Source: Micromonospora sp. WMMA1363
GTDB taxonomy: Bacteria; Actinomycetota; Actinomycetes; Mycobacteriales; Micromonosporaceae
DNA: 64,000 bases
NCBI RefSeq assembly: GCF_030345795.1
Contig: NZ_JAUALB010000001.1
Location: forward strand, 3,092,001-3,156,000
Direction: 5' to 3'
Notes under the pieces: model-generated
The model's input: the letters and a program-made list of their open reading frames with translations, nothing else
Database searches by the model: none
Told to the model about the DNA's origin: nothing
Made by a program: the position numbers and the translations under genes
Shown: one piece after another, positions 18,686-27,021 of the stretch
How positions within the stretch are numbered: position 1 is the stretch's first letter
How the letters are laid out: the number at the start of each line of letters is the position of its first letter

Positions 18686-19222
18686 ATGGTCTTCCGACTG
18701 CTACGCGCCCCGCTCACCTGGGTCGCGGCCGCCGTGCTCGTCGCCGGCGCCGCGTTCGGCCTCTACTGGTTTCAGCCGTGGAAGCTGGTCACCGACACCG
18801 CGGTCGACGAGGAACTGACCGTCGTGGCGACCGCGGCGGCTCCGTCCGACGCGGCCTCCGTCCCGGCCGGACCGGCGGTCGTCCGCAGTGGCGAGTTCGT
18901 CACGCACGAACACGAGACCACCGGCAGCGCCCGGATCGTCCGGGACGCCGACGGCCAGCTGCGGTTGGAGCTGGTCGGGCTGGCCACCTCCAACGGTCCG
19001 GACCTACGGGTCTGGCTCACCGACCAGCAGGTCCGCACCGGCACCGCGGGGTGGCGGGTGTTCGACGACGGGCGCTGGGTGGAGCTGGGCCGGCTCAAGG
19101 GCAACCGGGGCAACCAGGCGTACGACATTCCCGCCGACGTGGACCTGGCCGGGCTGACCAGCGTCTCGATCTGGTGCAAGCGCTTCTCCGTGTCGTTCGG
19201 CGCGGCCCCGTTGACCGGCTGA
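18686..19222 (+). CDS. DM13 domain protein, membrane-anchored
   Basis: This 178-residue protein has one N-terminal transmembrane or uncleaved signal segment (residues 8-28) and an extracytoplasmic DM13 domain from about residue 68. The domain shows the family landmarks GSARIVRDADGQLRLEL, NGPDLRVWL, LGRLKGNRGNQAYDIP and SVSIWCKRFSVSFG with its single conserved Cys. DM13 domains are proposed electron-transfer or redox modules, but the role in bacteria is unproven. It is divergent from the ABC operon and followed by a hairpin. Confidence 0.88.
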   Translation: MVFRLLRAPLTWVAAAVLVAGAAFGLYWFQPWKLVTDTAVDEELTVVATAAAPSDAASVPAGPAVVRSGEFVTHEHETTGSARIVRDADGQLRLELVGLATSNGPDLRVWLTDQQVRTGTAGWRVFDDGRWVELGRLKGNRGNQAYDIPADVDLAGLTSVSIWCKRFSVSFGAAPLTG

Positions 19223-19227
19223 GTCGC

Positions 19228-19251
19228 CGCCGGCCGTTCACCGGGCCGGCG
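19228..19251. terminator. Hairpin after the DM13 gene
   Basis: CGCCGGCC and GGCCGGCG form an 8-bp stem with an 8-nt loop, six bases past the stop codon. Confidence 0.55.
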
Positions 19252-19361
19252 TCCGGGCACCGGTGTGCCCGACAACCGGCCTCCCCCGTGCCCTGCTGTG
19301 GTACTCGACCGATCCCCGGTGAGCTGCGAAACTGTGTGCCGGTCAGCGGGTTGGGGGTTCG

Positions 19362-20891
19362 ATGAGCAACGGCTGGGTGGTGCCGGACGAGGTACTCCGG
19401 GATACGCCGGCGTACACACCACGCCCTGGTGAGCTGGCCGACCTGGAACTGGTGCTGAGCGGGGCGTACGCCCCGCTGACCGGCTTCATGACCCGCGCCG
19501 ACCTGGTGTCGGTCAGCCGGCGTGGTCGCCTGGCCGACGGCGCGCCCTGGCCGGTGCCGGTGACCCTCCAGGTGCCCCCGGCGCTCGCCGCGGGGCTGGA
19601 CGTGCGCGACCCGGCGAGCCGCGCACTGGTGCTGACCGACGGCGAGGGCGCTCCCGTGGCGGCGCTGGAGGTCACCGACGTGTGGCAGGTCCGGGACGGC
19701 GTGGCCGGCGTCGGCGGGCCGGTGCGTCGGCTCGGCGACGGAGGGCACGGGCCGTTCCAGCGGCTGCGGCGCGTTCCGGAGGAAGTCCGGGCGATGCTGC
19801 CGCCCGGACGGGTGCTCGGGGTGATCGCCGATCGCCCGCTGCATCGGCCGCAGCTCGCACAGATCGCGCACGCCGCGCGCACTCTCAGCGCCCACCTGCT
19901 GGTGCTGATCCCGATCGGCGAGGACAGCGGCGACGGGGTGCCACCGGAGGCTCTGGTCCGCAGCGTCTTCGCGGCCCGCGACCGGATGCCCCCGGCGACG
20001 CTGGTCGCCGTGCCGCTGTCCCATCGCCGGGACGAGATCAGCGAAGCCCTGCTGCGGGCCCGGGTGTCCGCCGCGTACGGGGTGACGCACCTACTCTCCA
20101 CCGGCGAGATGCTCCCCGGGGCCGGGCTGCGGGTGCTGGTGCCTCGGGAGTTGGCTTACGACAGCCGGGACGGGCAGTGGCGCTGGCGGGAGGACATCCC
20201 CCCGCGCAACCGCCGGCTGCCGCTGACCCAGGCCGAGATCGACGACCTGCTGGACCGGGGCTTCCCGCTGCCGGAGTGGCACACGCCGCCGGCGGTGGCC
20301 AAGGAGTTGGTCCGGGCCCGGCCGCCCCGGCGCTACCGGGGTTTGGTGATCTTCATGACCGGCTTGTCCGGCTCCGGCAAGTCAACGATCGCCCGGGGTC
20401 TGGCGGACGCGCTCCGTGAGCAGGGCGAGCGGACGGTCACGCTGCTCGACGGCGACGTCGTGCGCCGGGAGCTGTCGGCCGGGTTGGGGTTCGGCAGGGC
20501 CGACCGGGACGCGAACGTCCGCCGGATCGGCTGGGTGGCTGCCGAGATCGCCCGGCACCGGGGGCTGGCGGTTTGCTGCCCGATCGCCCCGTACGCGCAG
20601 GCGCGGGCGACCGCCCGGGAGATGACCCTGGCTGCCGGGGCGGGCTTCCTGCTGGTCCACGTCGCCACTCCGCTGGAGGTCTGCGAGCGGCGGGACCGCA
20701 AGGGTCTGTACGCGCGGGCCCGTGCCGGCCTGCTCACCGGAATGACCGGCGTCGACGACCCGTACGAGGAGCCGACCGACGCCGACCTGGTGATCGACAC
20801 AGCCGATCTGTCGGTCGACGAAGCCGTGCAGGCGGTGCTGCACCATCTGACTGAGACCGGTTGGGTCGAGCCCCGCCACCCGACGGTCTAG
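19362..20891 (+). CDS. cysC: Adenylylsulfate kinase fused to a degenerate ATP-sulfurylase-like domain
   Basis: This 509-residue protein has two parts. Residues 1-320 follow the PUA-like plus catalytic-domain layout of ATP sulfurylase. Residues 325-509 are an APS kinase with P-loop GLSGSGKST, DGDVVRRELSAGLGF, and RKGLYARARAGLLTGMTGVDDPYEEP. The kinase makes PAPS from adenylylsulfate. The sulfurylase part lacks all three active-site motifs: QxRNPxHxxH is replaced by IADRPLHRPQ, and GRDHAG by STGEMLPG. Sulfurylase activity is therefore unlikely, and the domain may be structural or bind another ligand. No other sulfate-assimilation genes are nearby. The symbol refers to the kinase half. Confidence 0.88.
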   Translation: MSNGWVVPDEVLRDTPAYTPRPGELADLELVLSGAYAPLTGFMTRADLVSVSRRGRLADGAPWPVPVTLQVPPALAAGLDVRDPASRALVLTDGEGAPVAALEVTDVWQVRDGVAGVGGPVRRLGDGGHGPFQRLRRVPEEVRAMLPPGRVLGVIADRPLHRPQLAQIAHAARTLSAHLLVLIPIGEDSGDGVPPEALVRSVFAARDRMPPATLVAVPLSHRRDEISEALLRARVSAAYGVTHLLSTGEMLPGAGLRVLVPRELAYDSRDGQWRWREDIPPRNRRLPLTQAEIDDLLDRGFPLPEWHTPPAVAKELVRARPPRRYRGLVIFMTGLSGSGKSTIARGLADALREQGERTVTLLDGDVVRRELSAGLGFGRADRDANVRRIGWVAAEIARHRGLAVCCPIAPYAQARATAREMTLAAGAGFLLVHVATPLEVCERRDRKGLYARARAGLLTGMTGVDDPYEEPTDADLVIDTADLSVDEAVQAVLHHLTETGWVEPRHPTV

Positions 20892-20935
20892 GGCCCGGTC
20901 GCCCCTCCCTTTCGTGGGCGATACCAGCGCGCTAG

Positions 20936-20960
20936 TGTTCATTCTTGTCCGAACATGTTT
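20936..20960. promoter_or_regulatory. Candidate DeoR-type operator
   Basis: TGTTC and GAACA form an inverted repeat (20936-20940 and 20951-20955), followed directly by the palindrome AACATGTT (20952-20959). Both lie about 45-65 bp before the regulator start, in an AT-rich pocket. This is a likely autoregulatory site, inferred from symmetry and position. Confidence 0.4.
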
Positions 20961-21003
20961 GACCGCGTGAGAGCATGCGGGTGATTGCGCGGAGGTGCGG
21001 CGC

Positions 21004-21816
21004 GTGCTGGCGCAGCAACGGCAGGCGGCGATTCTCGACCGGGTCCGTGCCGCTGGCGGGGTGCGGGTGACCGAGCTGGCGGCCGAGTTCGGCGTGTCGG
21101 ACATGACCATCCGGCGCGATCTCGATCTCCTGCACGAGCGCGGGCTGCTGGCCAAGGTGCACGGCGGCGCGACCGTCGCCGGACCGGGCTCGACCGACGA
21201 GCCCGGGTTCGGGGCCAAGTCGGTCCGCCAGCTCCCGGAGAAGGCCGCCATCGCCAGCCGTGCCGCCGAGCTGGTCCGGCCCGGGGCGGCCGTGGCCCTC
21301 TCCGCCGGCACCACCACCGCCGAGCTGGCCCGCCGGCTGGTCGACGTGCCCGGCCTCACCGTGGTGACCAACTCCCTTCCGGTGGCCGAGGTCCTGTACG
21401 CGGCCGGCCGGCCGGACCAGACCGTGGTGCTCACCGGTGGTGTCCGCACGCCCTCCGACGCGCTGGTCGGGCCGCTCGCCGTGGACGCGGTCCGCTCACT
21501 GCACCTGGATCTGCTGTTCCTCGGCGTGCACGGAATCAGCGAGCGGGCGGGGTTCACCACCCCGAACCTGATGGAGGCCGAGACCGACCGAGCCCTGGTG
21601 GCCGCGTCCGACCGCCTGGTGGTGCTCGCCGACCACACCAAGTGGGGCACGGTCGGAATCTCCTCCATCGTCGGGCTCGCCGCCGCGGACATCCTGGTCA
21701 CCGACGACCAGCTGCCCGCCACCGCCCGACGGGTACTCGACGAGCAGGTGGGCGAGCTGGTGATCGTCAGTGGCGCGGGCCGGACCACGCCGACGGGTGG
21801 AGGGGTGGCGCCGTGA
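21004..21816 (+). CDS. DeoR/GlpR-family transcriptional regulator
   Basis: This 270-residue repressor has an N-terminal DeoR HTH (RVTELAAEFGVSDMTIRRDLDLLHERGLLAKVHGGA) and a C-terminal sugar-phosphate-sensing DeoRC domain (SAGTTTAELARRL, LFLGVHGIS, ADHTKWG). I chose the GTG at 21004 because GGAGG is 8 nt upstream. An in-frame GTG at 20995 overlaps that site. Its stop overlaps the galT start by 4 bp, so it probably regulates galactose metabolism with a phosphorylated sugar as ligand. Confidence 0.9.
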   Translation: MLAQQRQAAILDRVRAAGGVRVTELAAEFGVSDMTIRRDLDLLHERGLLAKVHGGATVAGPGSTDEPGFGAKSVRQLPEKAAIASRAAELVRPGAAVALSAGTTTAELARRLVDVPGLTVVTNSLPVAEVLYAAGRPDQTVVLTGGVRTPSDALVGPLAVDAVRSLHLDLLFLGVHGISERAGFTTPNLMEAETDRALVAASDRLVVLADHTKWGTVGISSIVGLAAADILVTDDQLPATARRVLDEQVGELVIVSGAGRTTPTGGGVAP

Positions 21817-22889
21817 AGCGCACCGCGATCGAGCTGGCCGACGGCCGTGAGCTGATCTACTTCGACGAGCGCGAGGACGCCGTCCGCGACCAGGCGGACC
21901 GCCGGGACCTGCCGCCGCCCCCACCCGCGTCGCAGCTACGGTACGACCCGCTCACCGACGAGTGGGTGGCGCTCGCCGTGCACCGGCAGACCCGCACCTT
22001 CCTCCCCCCGGCCAACCAGTGCCCGCTCTGTCCGTCCCGGGACGGACGGCGCGGCGAGATCCCGGCCACCGCCTACGACGTGGTGGTCTTCGAGAACCGC
22101 TTTCCCTCGTTCAGCGGCCGCATCGCCACGGAGCCGGCGGAGATCACCCCGTTCACCCCGGTCCGGCCGGGCCAGGGCCGCTGCGAGGTGGTCTGCTTCA
22201 CCGACGACCACCACGCCTCGCTCGCCAACCTCGCCCCCCGCCGGGTACGGACCGTCCTCGACGCGCTCGCCGACCGGACCGCCGCCCTGAGCGACCTGCC
22301 CGGGGTGCAGCAGGTCTTCCCGTTCGAGAATCGGGGCGTCGAGATCGGGGTGACTCTGCACCACCCGCACGGGCAGATCTACGCGTACCCATTCGTGACA
22401 CCGCGGACCCGCGCGCTGCTGGCCGCCGCCCGCCGGCACGCCGACCGCACCGACGGGCGCAACCTGTACGCCGACGTACTCGCCGCCGAGCGCGCGGCCG
22501 GCGACCGGGTGGTCGCCGACAACGAACACTGGACCGCGTACGTACCGGCCGCGGCCCGGTGGCCGTTCGAGGTGCACGTGGCGCCGCACCGGCCGGTGCC
22601 GGACATTCCCGCGCTCCGCGACGCGGAGCGGGCTTCGTTCGGGCCGCTCTACCTGGACCTGCTGCGCCGCTTCGACGGACTGTTCGACGTTCCCATGCCG
22701 TACGTCGCGGCGTGGCACCAGGCCCCGGTCCGGATCGACCGAGAGCTGGGCCACCTGCACCTACAACTGTTCAGCGTCCGGCGGGCGAAGGACAAGCTGA
22801 AGTACCTGGCCGGGTCGGAATCCGGAATGGGCGTGTTCATCAACGACATCGCTCCGGAACGCGCCGCCCAGTTACTCAGGGGAGCGTGA
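21813..22889 (+). CDS. galT: Galactose-1-phosphate uridylyltransferase
   Basis: This 358-residue Leloir-pathway enzyme exchanges UMP between UDP-glucose and galactose-1-phosphate. Zinc-site Cys residues appear in NQCPLCPSR, and the active site is HHPHGQIYAYPF, with the catalytic His in the HPHGQ motif. EVHVAPHRP and LGHLHLQLF are further conserved segments. The GTG start overlaps the regulator stop (GTGA). No galK or galE follows. A strong terminator ends the two-gene operon. Confidence 0.95.
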   Translation: MKRTAIELADGRELIYFDEREDAVRDQADRRDLPPPPPASQLRYDPLTDEWVALAVHRQTRTFLPPANQCPLCPSRDGRRGEIPATAYDVVVFENRFPSFSGRIATEPAEITPFTPVRPGQGRCEVVCFTDDHHASLANLAPRRVRTVLDALADRTAALSDLPGVQQVFPFENRGVEIGVTLHHPHGQIYAYPFVTPRTRALLAAARRHADRTDGRNLYADVLAAERAAGDRVVADNEHWTAYVPAAARWPFEVHVAPHRPVPDIPALRDAERASFGPLYLDLLRRFDGLFDVPMPYVAAWHQAPVRIDRELGHLHLQLFSVRRAKDKLKYLAGSESGMGVFINDIAPERAAQLLRGA

Positions 22890-22904
22890 GACCCGACACA
22901 GGGC

Positions 22905-22932
22905 GCGGGGGGCCCGGGACAGGGCCCCCCGC
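22905..22932 (+). terminator. Terminator of the regulator-galT operon
   Basis: A perfect 11-bp GC stem (GCGGGGGGCCC / GGGCCCCCCGC) with loop GGGACA begins 16 nt after the galT stop. Confidence 0.8.
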
Positions 22933-23126
22933 AGGGAAGGGACGGCTGGCTGTGCACGACAGCCGGGAAGGCTGGCTGATCGGCACGCATACGGGGCGAC
23001 CGTGGTCAACCTTCCTGGACGTGACTGGCATCTCGTCCACCCAGGTCAACGAGGCGCGCCGGACAAAGTGACGCAATTCTGTGTGTCACCTGCCCGGCAC
23101 AGGCCCGACCACCGTTCGGTGGCGCC

Positions 23127-23166
23127 AGGAAGGGACCCCTCACAACGCGAGCGCAAGGGGCCCCTG
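23127..23166. repeat. GGGACCCCT/AGGGGCCCC repeat element; likely also ends icd
   Basis: Two complementary-type blocks (AGGAAGGGACCCCT and AAGGGGCCCCT) are separated by about 15 nt, immediately downstream of icd. Similar blocks occur at 37137-37180 and 45231-45320. It can form an imperfect hairpin and may serve as the icd terminator. Confidence 0.45.
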
Positions 23167-23173
23167 CGTACCC

Positions 23174-24391
23174 TCAGGCGGCGAGCTTGCGGGCCAGGTT
23201 CTCGTCCAGCGCCTTCATGAACTCGTCGGTGGTCAGCCACGGGGCGTCCCGGGAGATGAGCAGCGCGAGGTCCTTGGTCATCTGGCCACCTTCGACGGTG
23301 TCGACGATGACCTGCTCCAGCGTGTTGGCGAACTCGGTCACCGCCGGGGTGTTGTCCAGCTTGCCCCGGTGGGCCAGGCCCCGGGTCCAGGCGTAGATCG
23401 AGGCGATCGGGTTGGTCGAGGTCTTCTCGCCCTTCTGCCACTGCCGGTAGTGCCGGGTGACGGTGCCGTGCGCGGCCTCGGCCTCGACCGTGCGGCCGTC
23501 CGGGGTCATCAGCACCGAGGTCATCAGGCCGAGCGAGCCGAAGCCCTGCGCGACGGTGTCGGACTGGACGTCACCGTCGTAGTTCTTGCAGGCCCAGACG
23601 AAGCCGCCCTCCCACTTGAGCGCGGCGGCGACCATGTCGTCGATCAGCCGGTGCTCGTAGGTGATGCCGGCGGCCTCGAAGTCGGCCTTGAACTCGTTCT
23701 CGAACACCTCGGCGAAGATGTCCTTGAACCGGCCGTCGTACGCCTTGAGGATGGTGTTCTTGGTCGACAGGTAGACCGGGTAGCCGCGGTCCAGGCCGTA
23801 CCGCATGGAGGCACGGGCGAAGTCACGGATCGACTCGTCGAAGTTGTACATACCCATCGCGACGCCGCCGCCGGTGAAGTTGGCGACCTCCATCTCCACC
23901 GGTGCGCCGCCGTCGGTCGGCGTGTAGGTGATGGTCACCGTGCCCGGACCGGGGACGACGAAGTCGCTCGCCTTGTACTGGTCGCCGTGGGCGTGCCGAC
24001 CGATGATGATCGGCTTGGTCCAGCCCGGCACGAGCCGCGGAACGTTGGACATGATGATCGGCTCGCGGAAGACGACACCGCCGAGGATGTTGCGGATGGT
24101 GCCGTTCGGCGACCGCCACATCTTCTTCAGGCCGAACTCCTCGACCCGGGCCTCGTCCGGGGTGATCGTGGCGCACTTGACGCCCACGCCGTGCTGCTTG
24201 ATGGCGTTCGCGGCGTCGACGGTGACCTGGTCGTCGGTCTGGTCACGGTACTGGATCGACAGGTCGTAGTAGTGCAGGTCGACGTCGAGGTAGGGCAGGA
24301 TCAGCTGCTCCCGGATCTGCTTCCAGATGATCCGGGTCATCTCGTCGCCGTCCAGCTCAACGACCGGGTTGTTTACCTTGATCTTCGCCAT
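23174..24391 (-). CDS. icd: NADP-dependent isocitrate dehydrogenase (homodimeric, eukaryote-like type)
   Basis: This 405-residue TCA-cycle enzyme converts isocitrate to 2-oxoglutarate with NADP. It belongs to the class whose start is [31 protein letters not shown]. The substrate segment KSPNGT-like ([13 protein letters not shown]) and the metal-binding acidic motif [16 protein letters not shown] are intact. The length matches the homodimeric class rather than the 740-residue monomeric form of some actinobacteria. A GAGAGGAG ribosome binding site precedes the ATG. It stands alone, upstream of a long hairpin belonging to mdh. Confidence 0.97.
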   Translation of the reverse strand: MAKIKVNNPVVELDGDEMTRIIWKQIREQLILPYLDVDLHYYDLSIQYRDQTDDQVTVDAANAIKQHGVGVKCATITPDEARVEEFGLKKMWRSPNGTIRNILGGVVFREPIIMSNVPRLVPGWTKPIIIGRHAHGDQYKASDFVVPGPGTVTITYTPTDGGAPVEMEVANFTGGGVAMGMYNFDESIRDFARASMRYGLDRGYPVYLSTKNTILKAYDGRFKDIFAEVFENEFKADFEAAGITYEHRLIDDMVAAALKWEGGFVWACKNYDGDVQSDTVAQGFGSLGLMTSVLMTPDGRTVEAEAAHGTVTRHYRQWQKGEKTSTNPIASIYAWTRGLAHRGKLDNTPAVTEFANTLEQVIVDTVEGGQMTKDLALLISRDAPWLTTDEFMKALDENLARKLAA

Positions 24392-24603
24392 CGGCCGGCG
24401 CTCCTCTCGGGGGACACGTGCTCAAGCAGTACGAGCGTACTGGAAACCGGCCGGCGACCCCCAGCCGGCCTCCGCCCGAGTGGGCCACGGCGGTGCGGAG
24501 GTCGCTGGCAGGCGTCGCCGCGCGCCACCGGGCGGCACTCCTGGGTCTATCACGGCGATCCGGTCCCGGCCCGGCGAGGACGGCATCGGGCACCGGGTGG
24601 AGA

Positions 24604-24643
24604 CGGCGAAGGGCCGCCGGCTTTCGCCGGCGGCCCTTCGCCG
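24604..24643 (-). terminator. Terminator of mdh
   Basis: A 17-bp perfect stem with a 6-nt loop (CTTTCG) lies 10 nt past the mdh stop. The interval 24392-24603 towards icd holds no gene and probably contains the icd promoter. Confidence 0.85.
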
Positions 24644-24653
24644 AGGGGGCAGC

Positions 24654-25604
24654 TCACATGCTGGAGACATCGGCCTGCTTGGCGCGAACGGCCTCGGCGG
24701 CCTCCTTCAGGGCGGCGAGCTCGTCCGCGTCCAGGTCGGTCTCAACGACCCGCCTGACGCCCTGAGCGCCGATCTCGGCCTCGACGCCCAGGTAGACGCC
24801 GGAGATGCCAAACTGGCCGTCGACCCAGGCGCAGACCGGCATGACCGCGCCGGAGTCCTCGGCCACGGCCTTCGCCATCCGGGCGGCGGCGGCCGACGGA
24901 GCGTAGTACGCCGAACCGGTCCTGAGGAGGGCGACCACCTCGGCGCCGCCGTTACGGGTCTTGACCACCAGTTCCTCGATCCGGTCGGCCGGCATGACCT
25001 CCCGCAGCGGCTTGCCGTCGACCGTGCTCTTCGACGGCACCGGCACCATGGTGTCGCCGTGCGAGCCGAGGGTCAGCGTCCGGACCGACTTCACCGGTAC
25101 GTTCAGCGCCTCGGCGACGAAGTTGGTGAACCGGGCGGTGTCCAGCATGCCGGCCTGGCCGAGCACCCGGTTCTTCGGGAACTGCGTGGCGATCTGGGCG
25201 AGCGCGGTCATCTCGTCGAGCGGGTTGGAGACCACGATGACGACGGCGTTCGGGGCGTACTTCGCGACGTTCTCGGCAACCTGCCGGACGATCTTTGCGT
25301 TGGTCTCCAGCAGGTCCATCCGGCTCATCCCCGGCCGACGGGGCAGACCGGCGGTGATGACCACGACGTCGGAGCCCTCGATGGCCTCGTAGCCCTCGCC
25401 GTTCGGACCGGTGGTGACACCGACAAGCTTGGTCTCGAAGCCCTCGACGGCGCGTGACTGGTTGAGGTCCAGCGCGAGACCCGCCGGCTTGCCCTCCACG
25501 ATGTCGGTGATCACGACGGTGTCGAAGACGTCGTACTCGGCCAGGCGCTGTGCGGTGGTGGAGCCGTAGAAGCCGGCCCCGACGACAGTGACCTTCTTAC
25601 CCAT
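24654..25604 (-). CDS. mdh: Malate dehydrogenase (LDH-like class)
   Basis: This 316-residue enzyme oxidises malate to oxaloacetate. The Rossmann motif GAGFYGSTTAQRLAE is followed by an Asp at the end of strand 2 (VITDIVEG), which indicates NAD preference. The substrate loop PRRPGMSRMDLLETN carries the Arg that distinguishes MDH from LDH, and GSHGDTMVP contains the catalytic His. This is the LDH-like MDH subgroup rather than the cytosolic type. It is a single gene bounded by hairpins on both sides. Confidence 0.95.
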   Translation of the reverse strand: MGKKVTVVGAGFYGSTTAQRLAEYDVFDTVVITDIVEGKPAGLALDLNQSRAVEGFETKLVGVTTGPNGEGYEAIEGSDVVVITAGLPRRPGMSRMDLLETNAKIVRQVAENVAKYAPNAVVIVVSNPLDEMTALAQIATQFPKNRVLGQAGMLDTARFTNFVAEALNVPVKSVRTLTLGSHGDTMVPVPSKSTVDGKPLREVMPADRIEELVVKTRNGGAEVVALLRTGSAYYAPSAAAARMAKAVAEDSGAVMPVCAWVDGQFGISGVYLGVEAEIGAQGVRRVVETDLDADELAALKEAAEAVRAKQADVSSM

Positions 25605-25618
25605 GGTCGTCCCACTCC

Positions 25619-25650
25619 CTGATACCAGTCGGTTTTCCGGACCGTATCAG
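25619..25650. promoter_or_regulatory. Inverted repeat between folD and mdh
   Basis: CTGATAC and GTATCAG form a 7-bp dyad around an inner GG-TTTT-CC core, 15 bp upstream of the mdh start. It could terminate folD transcription or be an operator/leader hairpin of mdh. Confidence 0.4.
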
Positions 25651-25710
25651 CCATCCTGGCACCGATCCGGCCAGGGGCGGACGGTTATGACCCCGATGGG
25701 CGGAACGGGT

Positions 25711-26571
25711 TCAGTCCCGTTCGGCACGCTCGACGACGTTGGTCAGCAGCATCGCACGGGTCATCGGGCCGACGCCGCCGGGCATCGGCACCAGAGCGCC
25801 GGCCACCTCGGTCACCTCCGGATCGACGTCCCCGGTGTAGCGCCCCTTGCCGTCCGGGCCGACCACCCGGGTGATGCCGACGTCGACAACGGCTGCGCCC
25901 GGTGTGACCATGTCGGCGGTGAGCAGACCGGGCACTCCGGCCGCGACGATCACGATGTCCGCGGCGCGGGTGTGCGCGGCGAGGTCCAGGGTGCCGGTGT
26001 GGCAGAGGGTGACCGTGGCGTTCTCGCTGCGCCGGGTGAGCAGCAGCCCGAGCGGGCGACCCACGGTGTTGCCCCGGCCGACGACGGCGACCTTGGCGCC
26101 GCGCAGCGCCACGTCGTGCCGGCGCAGCAGCTCGATGATGCCGCGCGGGGTGCAGGGCAGCGGGCCCGGGTAACCGAGCACCAGCCGGCCCAGGTTGACC
26201 GGGTGCAGGCCGTCGGCGTCCTTGGCCGGGTCGATCAACTCCAGCACCCGCTGGGTGTCCAGGTGGCCGGGCAGCGGCAGCTGGACGATGTAGCCGTGGC
26301 AGGCCGGGTCGGCGTTCAGCTCGGCGAGGACGGCGTCGACCTGTTCCTGGGTGGCTTCCGCCGGCAGCTCCCGCCGGATCGACGCGATGCCGACCTCGGC
26401 GCAGTCGCGGTGCTTGCCGTTGACGTACGCCTGGGAGCCGGGATCGGCACCGACGAGGACTGTGCCGAGTCCGGGCGTGACGCCCCGCTCGGCCAGAGCC
26501 TTCACCCGGGCCCGCAGCTCGTCCTTGATCTCGGCCGCGGTCGCCTTGCCGTTCAGAAGCGTCGCCGTCAC
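25711..26571 (-). CDS. folD: Methylenetetrahydrofolate dehydrogenase/cyclohydrolase
   Basis: This 286-residue bifunctional one-carbon enzyme interconverts 5,10-methylene- and 10-formyl-tetrahydrofolate using NADP. It shows the catalytic-Lys segment [17 protein letters not shown], the [28 protein letters not shown] signature, and the dinucleotide motif [13 protein letters not shown]. The product feeds the PurN and PurH formyl transfers encoded 6 kb away. The start is the GTG at 26571. Confidence 0.97.
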   Translation of the reverse strand: MTATLLNGKATAAEIKDELRARVKALAERGVTPGLGTVLVGADPGSQAYVNGKHRDCAEVGIASIRRELPAEATQEQVDAVLAELNADPACHGYIVQLPLPGHLDTQRVLELIDPAKDADGLHPVNLGRLVLGYPGPLPCTPRGIIELLRRHDVALRGAKVAVVGRGNTVGRPLGLLLTRRSENATVTLCHTGTLDLAAHTRAADIVIVAAGVPGLLTADMVTPGAAVVDVGITRVVGPDGKGRYTGDVDPEVTEVAGALVPMPGGVGPMTRAMLLTNVVERAERD

Positions 26572-26922
26572 GCCCAGATCGTCTCACGCCCGGCGCCCGG
26601 CGGACCGACGACCCGGGTAGCCGCCGGTAGGCCCTCGCCCCGACAACTGGACAGGTGACGGCATGTGACGTGGGATAGCTCACTCAGGGTGATGATCGAT
26701 CGACGCGGGTCGGGACAGGCAACGGATAGAGAGGATGCCGCGGCCATCACCTCCGCAACGTGTCCCGACGGCACGACGGGGCCAATCAGGTCACGCCTGG
26801 GCCCACTGATCTGGACCTAACATCCCGTTTAACGGCCAATTCAGACTCGGCACGGCTACCAGAAGCCAGCCACGGACGCAAGACCCTGGGGGGTGGTCTG
26901 TTATGACTTTGCAATGCTCTCG
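26572..26922. other. Gene-free interval between folD and the peptide-importer operon
   Basis: I see no convincing coding sequence. The interval holds a 9-bp inverted repeat (GTCGGGACA at 26709-26717 and TGTCCCGAC at 26761-26769). The right end is relatively AT-rich and leads into the promoter of the divergent importer operon. The folD promoter must lie at its left end. Confidence 0.5.
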
Positions 26923-26951
26923 TTGTCGATTACGAATGCGCGACCTACCGT
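26923..26951 (+). promoter_or_regulatory. Probable housekeeping promoter of importer operon 1
   Basis: TTGTCG and TACCGT are separated by exactly 17 bp, matching principal-sigma spacing. The predicted transcript has a leader of about 65 nt. That leader contains a 12-bp direct repeat, TGCGCAGCGTGA, at 26962-26973 and 26993-27004. Confidence 0.5.
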
Positions 26952-27021
26952 TGCCCATCGTTGCGCAGCGTGAACCCAGCGCCGGGCCCGACTGCGCAGC
27001 GTGAGGAGATGAGGAGGCTTC

